A DNA stretch of 39,190 nt from Nitrososphaeria archaeon (GCA_029776065.1 JARVJP010000010.1:1-39190), one strand, 5' to 3'. Numbered from the stretch's first letter, positions 1-8,790 are shown. Made by a program: numbers and translations. Notes: a model not told the origin generated them from the sequence alone.

Positions 1-656
1 GGGTTACGACGACGATAGAGGATCTGACGCCAGCGGACCTGGGTAAGGCGGAGCTGGTGGAGGAGAGGAAGGTTGAGGAGGACAAGTGGGTCTTCATCGA
101 AGGCTGCAAGAACCCCAAGTCGGTAACGATCTTCATAAGAGGTGGAACTCAAAGAGTCGTTGAAGAAGTTGAAAGAGCTGTTCATGACGCGTTAAGTGTA
201 GTTAAAGACGTCATTTTGAAGCCGTATATTGTCGTTGGTGCAGGCTCTCCTGAGGCAGAAATTGCTCAAAAACTGCTCGACTGGTCTCAGACACTATCAG
301 GAAGAGAACAATTGGCAGCACAGAAGTTCGCGGAAGCAGTCGAAGTCATACCATTAACGATCGCTGAAAACGCAGGCATGGACCCCATCGACACACTCGT
401 CGAGCTAAGAGCCAGACACAGCAAAGGAGAGAAGACTGTTGGCATAAACGTGATGAACGGGAAAGTTGATGATGCAGAAAAATTTGGCGTATTTGAACCT
501 ATGGCTGTTAAGGAACAGATCTTCGCAGCAGCGACTGAAGCAGCAACGATGATCTTGAGAATTGATGACGTCATAGCAGCGAGCAAGATGAAAGAAACGA
601 AGCCGCCCTCAGAGAAAGGCGGTGCTGGAGAAACAGGTGGCATGGGTGGAGAATAA
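1..656 (+). CDS. Thermosome (group II chaperonin) subunit, C-terminal part
   Basis: ATP-driven cytosolic protein-folding chaperonin; subunits form a double-ring complex. The gene enters from the left edge: the reading frame is open from base 3, and the GTG at 57 is an internal valine, not a start. About 217 residues are present, covering the end of the apical/intermediate region and the equatorial C-terminal domain. Recognisable stretches are KVEEDKWVFIEGCKNPKSV, TIFIRGGTQRVVEEVERAVHDA, and the Gly/Met-rich tail ending GGMGGE that is usual in archaeal thermosomes. The first 120 bases use GC-rich codons (ACG, GCG, CTG), as expected of a highly expressed gene. A T-run follows the stop codon. 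Family assignment is firm; which subunit type (alpha or beta) cannot be told from this fragment. Confidence 0.95.
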   Translation, partial: VTTTIEDLTPADLGKAELVEERKVEEDKWVFIEGCKNPKSVTIFIRGGTQRVVEEVERAVHDALSVVKDVILKPYIVVGAGSPEAEIAQKLLDWSQTLSGREQLAAQKFAEAVEVIPLTIAENAGMDPIDTLVELRARHSKGEKTVGINVMNGKVDDAEKFGVFEPMAVKEQIFAAATEAATMILRIDDVIAASKMKETKPPSEKGGAGETGGMGGE

Positions 657-670
657 ACCCTCTCCCACAT

Positions 671-678
671 CATTTTTT
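671..678 (+). terminator. T-run terminator after thermosome gene
   Basis: Six consecutive T bases (673-678), 17 bases after the thermosome stop and preceded by a C-rich stretch. Archaeal RNA polymerase commonly terminates at such T-runs without a hairpin. Position is suggestive only. Confidence 0.4.
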
Positions 679-694
679 GGTGCCTAATTTTATT

Positions 695-1168
695 ATGAAA
701 GAAAAATCATTCTATGAAGTTGTTAAGAATTATCTATATATTTGTTCTGTGTTTAAAGTACCAGAAAGTTATTTTGATGAATTACAGTTTGCTACAAATA
801 AGATAGCTTTATGTTCTGAAACTATTTACAATAATATTTATTATTCAGAGAAATTAATGAACCCAAACGATTTGAGAGGCAAAAGGTTTCTACCTGCGAA
901 GATAAAACCAATAATTTCAGATCGAACAAAGAAGAAAGTGTTGGAAATGGGTCTCTCGAAATCTTCTCTAGAAGACCTAGTAGAGGAAAGTAAGAAGAAT
1001 TGGGTAAACGTTTTTTTGGCGAAGTTAGAGAGTAAAAGAAGTGTTGTAAACCTATATAGGTTGTCTGAACAATTTGAACACTTTTTGTTTGTCTCACAGG
1101 AGTGGATTGAGAAGCATCTAATTCCAGAAGATACGAAGGTCGTTTTGAGACCTAGCTACATTGTTTAG
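695..1168 (+). CDS. Hypothetical protein
   Basis: 157-residue soluble, highly charged protein that I do not recognise. In-frame TTG (677) and GTG (680) codons lie upstream, but they overlap the T-run behind the thermosome gene, so the ATG at 695 (protein MKEKSFYEVVKNYLYICSVF) is preferred. It is predicted mostly helical, with few cysteines and no membrane segment or signal peptide. Its last 17 bases overlap the convergent MFS transporter gene. It stands alone between the chaperonin and the transporter, so context says nothing about function. Confidence 0.6.
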   Translation: MKEKSFYEVVKNYLYICSVFKVPESYFDELQFATNKIALCSETIYNNIYYSEKLMNPNDLRGKRFLPAKIKPIISDRTKKKVLEMGLSKSSLEDLVEESKKNWVNVFLAKLESKRSVVNLYRLSEQFEHFLFVSQEWIEKHLIPEDTKVVLRPSYIV

Positions 1169-2327
1169 GAGAGTTCTGAAATGCTATGGAGACTTGGTGT
1201 CGACTATGTAATAAGACTATAGCGGTTAAAACAAAGGCAAGTGCGAGAGGGAGAAAGAAGACATAATTCATGTTATACCCTGCTACTAATCCTCCTAAAA
1301 TGGGTGCAACGAATAAACCGATTCCAGCAGACGATTCAAATAAACCCGCGTAATACCCCCTTCTCTCTTTTGAAGCTGTTAATATTTGGTATTGAACAGG
1401 AGAAAAGATCAGCCCAGTAAATACTCCGTATATAAAGAGTATAATATACCATAAGATGGTTGAAGTAAGAATGGCAATACAGGACGATAAAATCCCTATC
1501 GATATAGTAGAAAAGACTAAAGCGTTTTTACAGCCGAATTTCCTCAAGATCGAATAGGGTAGCATAAATGACAAAACTTTGCCTGTATTTGAAACTGTCA
1601 ACATGTATCCTGCTTGCACGACCTGGACGTTGTTCAAAATCGCAAAAATCGAGAAATACGTTGAAATTAGCATTATGCTGAACCCAAACATCAAGGGGAA
1701 AAGAAAAATCACCTTATCTCTCTCTTGTTCAGAAGTTGTATCCTGTCCTTTTGTGCTGGTTTTTAATGCCCCTTTTTTTAGTGCTAAACTTTGGATTATC
1801 ACTAAAAACATGAAAGAAGACGTTATCAAAAATGTGTCTCTAACATTGAAGACTTGAGAAACAGTTCCCCCAACATATGGGGCAACAGTGGCCCCAATAC
1901 TCCATGAGATGTTATAGAGTTTTAACTTGTAGGCATCTCCACCAACATAAGCTTGAAGGGACGGCCAAATGAATGCCCATCCAAAACCTTCCATAACCTT
2001 TAGGGGAACGAAGAATACCGGATTTGTAATAAAATAATAGATCGCAAAAAGCCCGATAAGAAAAATGGCTCCATAAATGATTGTCTTCCTTTGCCCAATT
2101 CTATCAGAAAGACGCCCAACAATAATAGTTGCAAAGATGTATGTGATCATATGTACGCCACCAATAATTCCTATTAAAAACCCATCAGCACCTAAATTGT
2201 ACGCCAACACAGGGAGGTAAGTAAGAGACATGATAAACGCCGTCTGAGCCAGGAATGCGATAATATCGGGTACAGCTAAAAGATCGATTAAGATCTTTAC
2301 ACTCGATCTATCTTCTTGGTCATCCAA
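1152..2327 (-). CDS. Major facilitator superfamily (MFS) transporter
   Basis: Membrane transporter with about 12 hydrophobic segments in 391 residues, the usual MFS size. The loop between helices 2 and 3 carries the MFS signature GRLSDRIGQRKTII (around residues 70-83), followed by the glycine-rich helices expected of the fold. A charged central loop (KKGALKTSTKGQDTTSEQERDK region) separates the two six-helix halves. Substrate cannot be inferred. The start used is the TTG at 2325-2327; no later in-frame start would keep the N-terminal cytoplasmic tail. The gene is divergent from mobB, with about 100 bp between them, and its 3' end overlaps the hypothetical gene on the other strand by 17 bases. 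Confidence 0.88.
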   Translation of the reverse strand: MDDQEDRSSVKILIDLLAVPDIIAFLAQTAFIMSLTYLPVLAYNLGADGFLIGIIGGVHMITYIFATIIVGRLSDRIGQRKTIIYGAIFLIGLFAIYYFITNPVFFVPLKVMEGFGWAFIWPSLQAYVGGDAYKLKLYNISWSIGATVAPYVGGTVSQVFNVRDTFLITSSFMFLVIIQSLALKKGALKTSTKGQDTTSEQERDKVIFLFPLMFGFSIMLISTYFSIFAILNNVQVVQAGYMLTVSNTGKVLSFMLPYSILRKFGCKNALVFSTISIGILSSCIAILTSTILWYIILFIYGVFTGLIFSPVQYQILTASKERRGYYAGLFESSAGIGLFVAPILGGLVAGYNMNYVFFLPLALAFVLTAIVLLHSRHQVSIAFQNSPKQCS

Positions 2328-2429
2328 AGTATGTTATCAACAACTGCCCTAACATTTAATGAGATAAACTTTTTGCCAACCTTTTTAGAAATACATATTA
2401 ACATCTCACACGACATGATATGGTACTTT

Positions 2430-3023
2430 ATGAGAGTCTTTTGCGTTGTTGGTGAATCAGGTTCTGGGAAAACAAAGCTTGTCGAAGAACTTGTTAAAGA
2501 ATTAAATTCCATGGGTTACTCGGTATGCACCCTAAAACACACTAAACTCAAATTCTTCGATACAAGAGGGAAGGATACAGCAAGGCATTTGCAGGCAGGA
2601 GCCGTAATGGCTTTAGGGATTGCTCAAGATGAGTCTATTGCTTTCATAAAGAAGAAAAAAGTAGATGAAATAATTGAAGTGATCCCACCCATCGACTTTC
2701 TAATAATTGAAGGAGGGAAGAGATATGTTTGTCCTAAAGTTCTTGTAGGCGATAATAAGGTTATTAAAGGAGATTATATTGCGAAATGGAAAATTGGTGA
2801 CTCTATTGATAAGGTCGTTGAAGCGATCATGGCTTTACCAGCAGACTCTGTTCAACTTTATGTTGATGGCAACCGTGTTAAGATAAAGCCTTTCATACAG
2901 AGAGCAATTTTCTCTATACTTATGGGTTTCATCTCAAACTTGAAAGGCATAGAAAACAGGGGAAGATATTTAACCATCAAGATTAACCTAAAAGAGCTCA
3001 ATTCTACCAAGTCTGACAAATAA
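2430..3023 (+). CDS. mobB: Molybdopterin-guanine dinucleotide biosynthesis protein B (MobB-like)
   Basis: GTP-binding P-loop protein that assists late steps of molybdenum/tungsten pterin cofactor assembly. The protein (197 residues) opens with MRVFCVVGESGSGKTKLVEE: a Walker A motif, then the MobB features TLKHTKLKFFDTRGKDTARH and FLIIEGGKRYVCPK. An in-frame upstream extension to 2316 would add 38 residues, but the P-loop strand normally begins right at the N-terminus, so the ATG at 2430 is chosen. The C-terminal third (LYVDGNRVKIKPFIQRAIFS) is an extension seen in archaeal members. The cofactor link fits the aldehyde ferredoxin oxidoreductase gene elsewhere in this window. Confidence 0.85.
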   Translation: MRVFCVVGESGSGKTKLVEELVKELNSMGYSVCTLKHTKLKFFDTRGKDTARHLQAGAVMALGIAQDESIAFIKKKKVDEIIEVIPPIDFLIIEGGKRYVCPKVLVGDNKVIKGDYIAKWKIGDSIDKVVEAIMALPADSVQLYVDGNRVKIKPFIQRAIFSILMGFISNLKGIENRGRYLTIKINLKELNSTKSDK

Positions 3024-3080
3024 AAAGTTATTGGTCGTTGTTCTCTATGCATACCACCTAATAGCAAATAACTGTGTATA

Positions 3081-4022
3081 CTAAAATAACATCATCATTA
3101 TTATAGGAAAGACTATCGCAGCATCCCCGTTAACAAAACTGCTATGAGCGTTCGGCTTGATCTTTCCCCATGTTATTGCCTCCTTCGGTCGGGCCCCACT
3201 TAAACTTCCATCATATTCTTGTGCCGTTGATATATAGACAGCATAGTCAAGTCCATCCTTGAACTGGTTCCACCAAATTGTATGATGCTTACTTATCCCC
3301 CCACCAATGATGACCGCTCCACTAGTTTTAGCTTTGAATACAATGTCTGATAACTCATTCTCGTCCTTGAATGGATTTAATGATAGCTTGTGCAACCCTG
3401 AATAAGTAAGCATCGCTGTTCCAAATGCTCCATCTAAGAAACCAGGTACATAGACGGGAATGTTCTTTTTGTACGCAGTATATATTAGGGAGTCAGAGTT
3501 ACCTATATCCTTAGCTATCTCTTCTATTATCTCCCTTACACCGTAGGTTTTAGATTCATCTAGTCTATGCAATGTCTTGTAGACTACGCGCTCTACTACT
3601 GGCCCATAATTCTCTATCGGTATGAATATGTTTCCCAGTCTATGTATAGCCAGCTGCTCAAGGTACCTGTCATCTATCTCAAAGGTTCCTCTAAAATAGC
3701 CTTCACCACAGGTTCTCGCAATATCGTGGTCGATTGAACCACAGGTTGTTATTATAATATCTATTAACCCTTTGTTGATCGCATCCTTGATTATTCCTCT
3801 AAACCCAGTTGATACTAGGTTTCCTGTGAATGAAAAGAATTTAACACAGTTCTTATCCTCTATCATGCTTTTGATGATTTTCGTTGAATTGTAAATGTCT
3901 GCTGCTGAAAACCCCCATATTTCTTCAAAGAGCTTCAACATGTTTGGTAGCGTCTTTAAGTCCTTTATACTAGGGTCTTTTATTTTAGGCCCTAGAAGTC
4001 TTTTTCTTTCATCCTCAGACAT
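3081..4022 (-). CDS. dys: Deoxyhypusine synthase
   Basis: NAD-dependent enzyme that transfers the aminobutyl group of spermidine to a lysine of translation factor aIF5A, the first step in making hypusine. The 313-residue protein shows SFTGNLVSTGFRGIIKDAI, the NAD-binding glycine-rich segment AVIIGGGISKHH with the catalytic lysine (K245), and TAQEYDGSLSGARP (about 266-279), all hallmarks of the family. The start at 4022 is supported by a GGTGA Shine-Dalgarno five bases upstream; an ATG at 4043 is also in frame, but a TATA-like sequence lies at its edge, which would place transcription start near 4022. The gene is transcribed alone. Confidence 0.95.
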   Translation of the reverse strand: MSEDERKRLLGPKIKDPSIKDLKTLPNMLKLFEEIWGFSAADIYNSTKIIKSMIEDKNCVKFFSFTGNLVSTGFRGIIKDAINKGLIDIIITTCGSIDHDIARTCGEGYFRGTFEIDDRYLEQLAIHRLGNIFIPIENYGPVVERVVYKTLHRLDESKTYGVREIIEEIAKDIGNSDSLIYTAYKKNIPVYVPGFLDGAFGTAMLTYSGLHKLSLNPFKDENELSDIVFKAKTSGAVIIGGGISKHHTIWWNQFKDGLDYAVYISTAQEYDGSLSGARPKEAITWGKIKPNAHSSFVNGDAAIVFPIIMMMLF

Positions 4023-4087
4023 TAGCTTCACCACGTGATACATGTTATATTAACTAATTAACTGTTCTTGAATGAGGATGTAATCAA

Positions 4088-5137
4088 TTAAATTGGGGTA
4101 GAAAGATATTTCTTAGCGTTTAACGCTATCTTTGATTTAACAAAGTTCTTAGGCCAAGAATAGGCCTTAGCCTCTGATAAAAGTTTGTCTATTAAATCTA
4201 TGTCTCTGTTGTTCAAAGCTTTAAAGGTGATCGATAACGTTCTGATGCCTTCTTTATTTGAGTATTTTGAAGTCGATGTTTTGATCAGCTCATATAAAGC
4301 GACCCATTTGGAGACAAGTAAAGCTCCCATAATAGAATCGTCTTTTCCTTCGCATCTGGCTAGTTGATTTAGATGGAGTTTTAGGTTGATATTACATATT
4401 TGTAAATACTTGTTTACGTTATTTGAGGTTATGTTTTCAGAAACAGACTTTGTTAGGCGTGAGAAGAACCCTGTGGGGTTGTCTAAACTTTGGGGAAACT
4501 GTTGTCTTTCTTCTAGTATGTTCTCAGGTCCGGAGGTGATCGAAGTTAAAGTTGTGTTGCAATCGCATAATCCATGAAATCCATCTATTATTAAGTATCC
4601 TCTCTCACATGACGACTTTGAAAGCCAGATTAGATTCAATAGGCTTTGAATGAACTTCTTACCACTTTGCTCAGAAGAAGCCTGTCTTGTAACAATCTTC
4701 CCCTTCGAAAAAATTAAAGCATACTCTCCTCTATCGTCTTCTACTTTTGAGAAACCTAGTTCTGGAGACGATCTACATTGAAAGATGGATTGAGTGTTAA
4801 GAAGGAATTCTATTTGCTTTCCATCAAACAAGTACATTGAAAGGTTCTTAATCCTTAGTGGGTAGTACACGAGCATGAACTTCTCCGGGTCTGAAGGGCA
4901 AGGGGAGATGCTTTCAAATCCAACGCTTTCTTCGAGCACATCTGGTTCTATCCCCTCATCGACCATCTTGTAGATTTCTTCTAACAAATGCTTTTCCTCG
5001 TTTAGAAGGTAGGGGCAACTGCTCGGATCCATTCTTCCTTTTGAGATAAGTAGTGTTGCTATTCTACATGTCGTTTGATCGCAGAGCCCACAGTTTTCTG
5101 ATGGCATCTTATTACTTAAATCGTGTATGAAATGCAA
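4088..5137 (-). CDS. Fe-S cluster-binding protein of unknown function
   Basis: The N-terminus carries ENCGLCDQTTCRIATLL...SSCPYL, a Cx2Cx4Cx16C pattern (C16, C19, C24, C41) typical of the small 4Fe-4S domain found in corrinoid/acetyl-CoA-synthase proteins (PF04060-like). The remaining 300 residues are not recognised; a second cysteine cluster (SSCERGYLIIDGFHGLCDC) lies about the middle. The gene directly abuts the cysteine desulfurase: the desulfurase stop (5138-5140) is immediately followed by this TTG start, with GGTG six bases before it. An ATG at residue 11 is an alternative start. Co-transcription with a desulfurase suggests that its cluster is built from the sulfur that enzyme supplies, or that it is a scaffold or partner. 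This is inference. Confidence 0.7.
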   Translation of the reverse strand: MHFIHDLSNKMPSENCGLCDQTTCRIATLLISKGRMDPSSCPYLLNEEKHLLEEIYKMVDEGIEPDVLEESVGFESISPCPSDPEKFMLVYYPLRIKNLSMYLFDGKQIEFLLNTQSIFQCRSSPELGFSKVEDDRGEYALIFSKGKIVTRQASSEQSGKKFIQSLLNLIWLSKSSCERGYLIIDGFHGLCDCNTTLTSITSGPENILEERQQFPQSLDNPTGFFSRLTKSVSENITSNNVNKYLQICNINLKLHLNQLARCEGKDDSIMGALLVSKWVALYELIKTSTSKYSNKEGIRTLSITFKALNNRDIDLIDKLLSEAKAYSWPKNFVKSKIALNAKKYLSTPI

Positions 5138-6346
5138 TTATAACACCATGGTGTCTACAATATGTTTTATTGTGTCTGCAAGCTTAGTGATCTCTCCCTC
5201 TGTGTTATAGAAGTAACTTGACACACGAACTATTCCATTAGGTTGGCCTAAGACTCTTTTTGTGCAGACTTGTGCACATAAGTGGCCACTTCTAACTTCA
5301 ATTCCACTGGTCGAATCTAGTATCATAGCTACCTCAGACGGGTCTAACCCATTGATATTAAATGCTAGTAAACTCGTTTTATCGTTTGGAGAGGGGCCGT
5401 ATATTTCCAAACCTTTAATATCGCCAATTAATTCATGAGCTAATCTTATCAGTTTCTTATCATGAGATAGAATGTTATCGAAACCTATCTGGCTGACGTA
5501 CTTTAACGCGTCTGCTAAAGCCATAGCTTCACAGTACGCTATAGTCCCTGCTTCAAACTTTGATGGCGGTTCTGCATAAGTGAAGTGAGTTGTTTCCACA
5601 TCTACTATAGAACCTCCTCCGACAAATACTGGCTCCACTTTATCAAAACATGTATCACGAATGTAAAGTATTCCTGAACCTGTCGGCCCACATATCTTAT
5701 GGCCACTTAAGGCGAGGAAGTCAACGCCAAGCCTTTTAACATCCAACTTCATGTGTGGTACTGACTGTGCAGCGTCTAGAACCGTGTACGTGTTATGTTC
5801 ATGTGCGACCTTTACTATGTCTTCAACTGGTAGAATTGTTCCCAAGACGTTGCTGACATGTGTAAAAGCGACCAATAATGTCTCTTCATCGATTTTTTCA
5901 GCAACATCGTCCACGGTAATAACCCCGTCACTGCGTTTAGGGAAGACGATTCTAAGTTCTCTCCCCTCTTTATAGCATTTCCTCATCCACGGTAAGAGGT
6001 TACTATGGTGCTCAAGCGCCGTAACTACAATATTTCCTCCATATTCACCAAGATTCAAACCATTTGCGACCATGTTAAGCCCCTCGGTGGTATTCCTTGT
6101 AAATACAATCTCCTTTTCTGAAGCGTTTATAAAGTTGGCACAGGTGTGTCGAGCTTCATTAAGTTTATCTTCAGCTTTCCTTGCCGCGAGATGTATACTT
6201 CTAAGAGGGTTCGCTCTATAATATGCATAGTACGAGGTTAGTGCATCTATGACAGGCTTTGGTGTTAATGTTGTTGCAGCATTATCCAAGTAGATTAATC
6301 CTTCAGAAAGAGCGTGGAAGTCTTTTCGAATGCTTTCTAGGTCCAT
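5138..6346 (-). CDS. Cysteine desulfurase, SufS/CsdA class
   Basis: PLP enzyme that removes sulfur from cysteine as a persulfide for Fe-S cluster and thiolated-cofactor synthesis. 402 residues, full length for the group II (SufS) type. Visible features are IYLDNAATT near the N-terminus, TALEHHSNLLPW with the PLP-stacking His113, LDAAQSVPH with Asp191, ALSGHKICGPTGSG with the PLP lysine K217, and RSGHLCAQ with the active-site Cys357 in the short lobe loop typical of SufS. Promoter: a TATA-like element about 27 bases before the ATG suggests a leaderless transcript. It is the first gene of a two-gene operon with the Fe-S protein. The cysK-cysE operon in this window would supply its substrate. 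Confidence 0.95.
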   Translation of the reverse strand: MDLESIRKDFHALSEGLIYLDNAATTLTPKPVIDALTSYYAYYRANPLRSIHLAARKAEDKLNEARHTCANFINASEKEIVFTRNTTEGLNMVANGLNLGEYGGNIVVTALEHHSNLLPWMRKCYKEGRELRIVFPKRSDGVITVDDVAEKIDEETLLVAFTHVSNVLGTILPVEDIVKVAHEHNTYTVLDAAQSVPHMKLDVKRLGVDFLALSGHKICGPTGSGILYIRDTCFDKVEPVFVGGGSIVDVETTHFTYAEPPSKFEAGTIAYCEAMALADALKYVSQIGFDNILSHDKKLIRLAHELIGDIKGLEIYGPSPNDKTSLLAFNINGLDPSEVAMILDSTSGIEVRSGHLCAQVCTKRVLGQPNGIVRVSSYFYNTEGEITKLADTIKHIVDTMVL

Positions 6347-6514
6347 TCTGATTTGAAGCCTAACAAAGCTAAATATAAAGTTATAATATCCTTATTTCGA
6401 ATTATTACTTATTAACATATTTAAACTTAGAGGCATGTAAGCAATAAAACTTTTTTGGAATAGATGCTTATTTGTGCATTATTAAAATATTTGGCTTTCT
6501 AATTATTGTTGGTT

Positions 6515-6532
6515 AAAGAAAAGCATTTATAT
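6515..6532 (+). promoter_or_regulatory. BRE/TATA promoter of ferritin-like gene
   Basis: Purine-rich BRE-like AAAGAAAAGC (6515-6524) followed by TTTATAT (6526-6532), 38-44 bp before the start codon. A GGTG Shine-Dalgarno (6557-6560) lies nine bases before the ATG, so this mRNA should carry a short leader, unlike many neighbours. Confidence 0.6.
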
Positions 6533-6569
6533 CATATTAACTTGTTAAATAAGTAAGGTGTAATAAAAT

Positions 6570-6989
6570 ATGGCATCTAAAGAGCTAAAGAAATTGCTTA
6601 ATGAATCTATTGCTAGGGAAATACAGGTCAGTATTCAATACATGTGGCAGCATGTCCAATGGGGAGGTATTAAAGCGTTCTCGGTTAATGAGAAATTGAA
6701 GGAGATCGCTATAGAAGAGATGAAACATGCTGAGATGATCGCTGAAAGGTTATTCTACCTCGGTGATACTCCTACCACTAAACCAGCCCCTATATTCGTC
6801 GGTGAAAAGTTGAAGGAGATGTTAGAGCAGGATGCTAAGGATGAAGCTGGTGCAATAGAGCTCTACAAATCTGTTATAAATAAGGCGAAGGAAGAAGGCG
6901 ACTATACAACAGCTCACATATTCGAAGAGATTCTGGAAGACGAAGAAGAACACCACGACTTCTTCACATCAGCATTAGAAGACCTCTAG
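6570..6989 (+). CDS. Ferritin-like diiron protein (bacterioferritin type)
   Basis: Iron-storage or peroxide-detoxifying four-helix bundle. 139 residues, the short end of the bacterioferritin family. The ferroxidase ligands are in place: E17 in AREIQVSIQY, E50 and H53 in IEEMKHAEMIAE, a glutamate in DEAGAIELYKSV, and EDEEEHHDFF in the last helix. It is preceded by its own BRE/TATA promoter and followed by a hairpin and T-run, so it is probably a single-gene transcript. Whether it forms a cage, and whether it binds haem, cannot be read from the sequence. Confidence 0.88.
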   Translation: MASKELKKLLNESIAREIQVSIQYMWQHVQWGGIKAFSVNEKLKEIAIEEMKHAEMIAERLFYLGDTPTTKPAPIFVGEKLKEMLEQDAKDEAGAIELYKSVINKAKEEGDYTTAHIFEEILEDEEEHHDFFTSALEDL

Positions 6990-7006
6990 GTCTCCCACCT
7001 TTTTTT
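6980..7006 (+). terminator. Terminator after ferritin-like gene
   Basis: Inverted repeat AGACCT/AGGTCT (6980-6985, 6988-6993) spanning the stop codon, then a seven-T run (7000-7006). The two-base loop means the inner pairs cannot all form; the T-run is the stronger signal. Confidence 0.5.
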
Positions 7007-7048
7007 ACACAAAGGTTATAATATCGCCAAAGGAACACACTTGATGGT

Positions 7049-7567
7049 TTGAGTTCTGAGCAGATCGAAGATATCATAAGGAAGGTCTATGAGCGATACA
7101 ATAAGAACCCTCAGGGATGGAGGGTGGTTATTGGAAATGACGATAAAGGTTACCCAACCATCCTCTTCTACTCACCAGAAGAGGTTTGGGAACTAAAGTT
7201 GGATAGCTTTTATAAACCTAATCCCATTGTCGTTGCTTCAAGCCAACCAACTTCAAAGGAAACAGAAGATAGCACGCTGGAAAGCCCAGGTTACGGGTTT
7301 AGGCCAGTAGACGATAGGAAGGCTAGAGCAATTATAGAGTCACTCAAGAAGAAGAGTCTACCGAGTGAACTTGTTAAGAACGTGCTCAAAAAGGAACCAA
7401 TCTCTCTAGAGGAGATTAGGGATGAGAGGATGGTCCTCCATGGCCCTATAATACACGCCCCTAAACTCCCTATAATATCAGAGCAGCAAGTTGACCTCGA
7501 CATCAAGTTAAGAACTGAGCTTCAGAAACTGCTTATGAATAGGGGAATTGGAAGCATGTACGCATAA
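7049..7567 (+). CDS. Hypothetical protein
   Basis: 172-residue soluble protein I do not recognise. The N-terminal half (GWRVVIGNDDKGYPTILFYS, VWELKLDS) looks like a small beta-rich unit; residues 88-115 are a lysine-rich helix; the C-terminus ends LLMNRGIGSMYA. The start is a TTG at 7049; the nearby ATG at 7044 hits a stop at once. The stop is 14 bases from the rhomboid protease start, so the two are very likely co-transcribed, and the protein may act with or on that membrane protease. No motif supports a specific role. Confidence 0.7.
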   Translation: MSSEQIEDIIRKVYERYNKNPQGWRVVIGNDDKGYPTILFYSPEEVWELKLDSFYKPNPIVVASSQPTSKETEDSTLESPGYGFRPVDDRKARAIIESLKKKSLPSELVKNVLKKEPISLEEIRDERMVLHGPIIHAPKLPIISEQQVDLDIKLRTELQKLLMNRGIGSMYA

Positions 7568-7581
7568 GGGTGTAACGGCTG

Positions 7582-8163
7582 TTGGAGATTGTTTTAGAAA
7601 GGCCTATTTGGACCTTTATTCTCATTGGGGTCTGCACTGTAATGCACATTTTGCAATATTTCACAACATTATGGCATTATCTAGCGTTCTACCCAGCTTA
7701 CTTTGTTGACCTACCGTGGACCTTTGTTACCTCAATATTCCTACACGCTAACTTTGAGCATTTACTCTTCAACATGATCGCGCTCTTCTTCTTCGGCTTA
7801 GCTTTAGAGAGCATGGTTGGTAGGAAGTTGTTTGCAACCATATTCTTCCTATCAGGAATTGTAGGCAATGTGGGTTACCTTGCAACGGCATTAAATCCGA
7901 CAATACCTGCTATTGGCGCCTCTGGCGCCATCTACGGAGTTGTTGGCACTTTAGTGGTCTTGACGCCTTTTAGAAAGGTCTTCCTCTACGGATTATTTCC
8001 TCTCCCACTTGTCGCTGTGGTTGCGTTTTGGGTTTTGCTTGACCTTTTTGGGTTATTTGCTCCAACAGGTATCGCGAGCGGTGCGCATTTAGGGGGAGTC
8101 ATAGTGGGCGCCATATTTGGCTGGTATTTAAAAAGAAGGACGGTTCTAATTAGGTATATGTGA
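7582..8163 (+). CDS. Rhomboid-family intramembrane serine protease
   Basis: Six-helix membrane protease that cuts substrates inside the lipid bilayer. 193 residues, a compact core without extra domains. The catalytic serine is S114 in GASGAIYG; the partner histidine is H169 in SGAHLGG; the oxyanion region HLLFN (60-64) has the expected His and Asn. The start is a TTG at 7582, with GGGTG about ten bases upstream. It lies 14 bases after the hypothetical gene, forming a pair. No substrate is apparent nearby. Confidence 0.93.
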   Translation: MEIVLERPIWTFILIGVCTVMHILQYFTTLWHYLAFYPAYFVDLPWTFVTSIFLHANFEHLLFNMIALFFFGLALESMVGRKLFATIFFLSGIVGNVGYLATALNPTIPAIGASGAIYGVVGTLVVLTPFRKVFLYGLFPLPLVAVVAFWVLLDLFGLFAPTGIASGAHLGGVIVGAIFGWYLKRRTVLIRYM

Positions 8164-8178
8164 CAGAGTAACCTTTCT

Positions 8179-8790
8179 TTATTCTTTAATATAAGTTTCT
8201 AATAGGGGTCTAAGCACGTTTTTAAATGGAGGAATTCCTACACCTATCACCTTTTTGTATCCGTTGCCATCATTTACTATTATGGAGCTGCTTGCGTTTG
8301 GTATGACTATCCCCCAAGAACTAAATTCGTTGTAAAATCCTAGCTCTTTTGATAAAAGTGCTTTAATTGGATCATAGTGTGAAACCATAACTGTGACCCT
8401 ATCATCTCTTTCCTCTACAAATTCTGAAGTTCTTAAGTAGATTTCTTCAAAGGTTTCTAAATCCCCAAACCGCTTGTTGCAGAAAAGTACCTTCCAATTG
8501 ATCGAGTTCACTTTCCTATTATTTAGCCTTCCAAAATATCTTTCTCTAATCCTCTCTTCAACTATTACTTCGCACCCAACAACTTTAGATATGATTTCAG
8601 CTGTTTGCCTTGCCCTAAGAACAGGGCTTGTGTATATCTTCTCTATTTTAATTCCACTGAGTTCTTCTCCGACGATTTGAGCTTGTTTCATTCCCTTTTC
8701 AGTTAATGGGAAAGCTTCGTTATCATGGCTGATTATCTTCTTCACGTTCGCTATACTTTCTCCATGCCTTATCATCAGAAGTATGTTCAA
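8179..8790 (-). CDS. Histidine phosphatase family protein (phosphoglycerate mutase-like)
   Basis: Phosphatase or mutase using a phospho-histidine intermediate. The N-terminal MNILLMIRHGESIANVKK contains the RHGE catalytic motif; FPLTEKGMKQAQ, IYTSPVLRARQTAEII and the later VMVSHYDPIKALL supply the other conserved residues. Starting at the TTG at 8790 puts the first strand six residues before RHGE, as in most members; a TTG at 8802 adds four residues. The 203-residue protein lacks the extra insertions of true glycolytic mutases, so a small-molecule phosphatase is more likely. It follows the polyprenol-kinase-like gene on the same strand by about 40 bases, so a common transcript is plausible. 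Confidence 0.88.
   Translation of the reverse strand: MNILLMIRHGESIANVKKIISHDNEAFPLTEKGMKQAQIVGEELSGIKIEKIYTSPVLRARQTAEIISKVVGCEVIVEERIRERYFGRLNNRKVNSINWKVLFCNKRFGDLETFEEIYLRTSEFVEERDDRVTVMVSHYDPIKALLSKELGFYNEFSSWGIVIPNASSSIIVNDGNGYKKVIGVGIPPFKNVLRPLLETYIKE

Noticed and set aside
287-673. Long minus-strand open frame opposite the thermosome gene
   Set aside because: Shadow of the thermosome reading frame; no independent coding signs.
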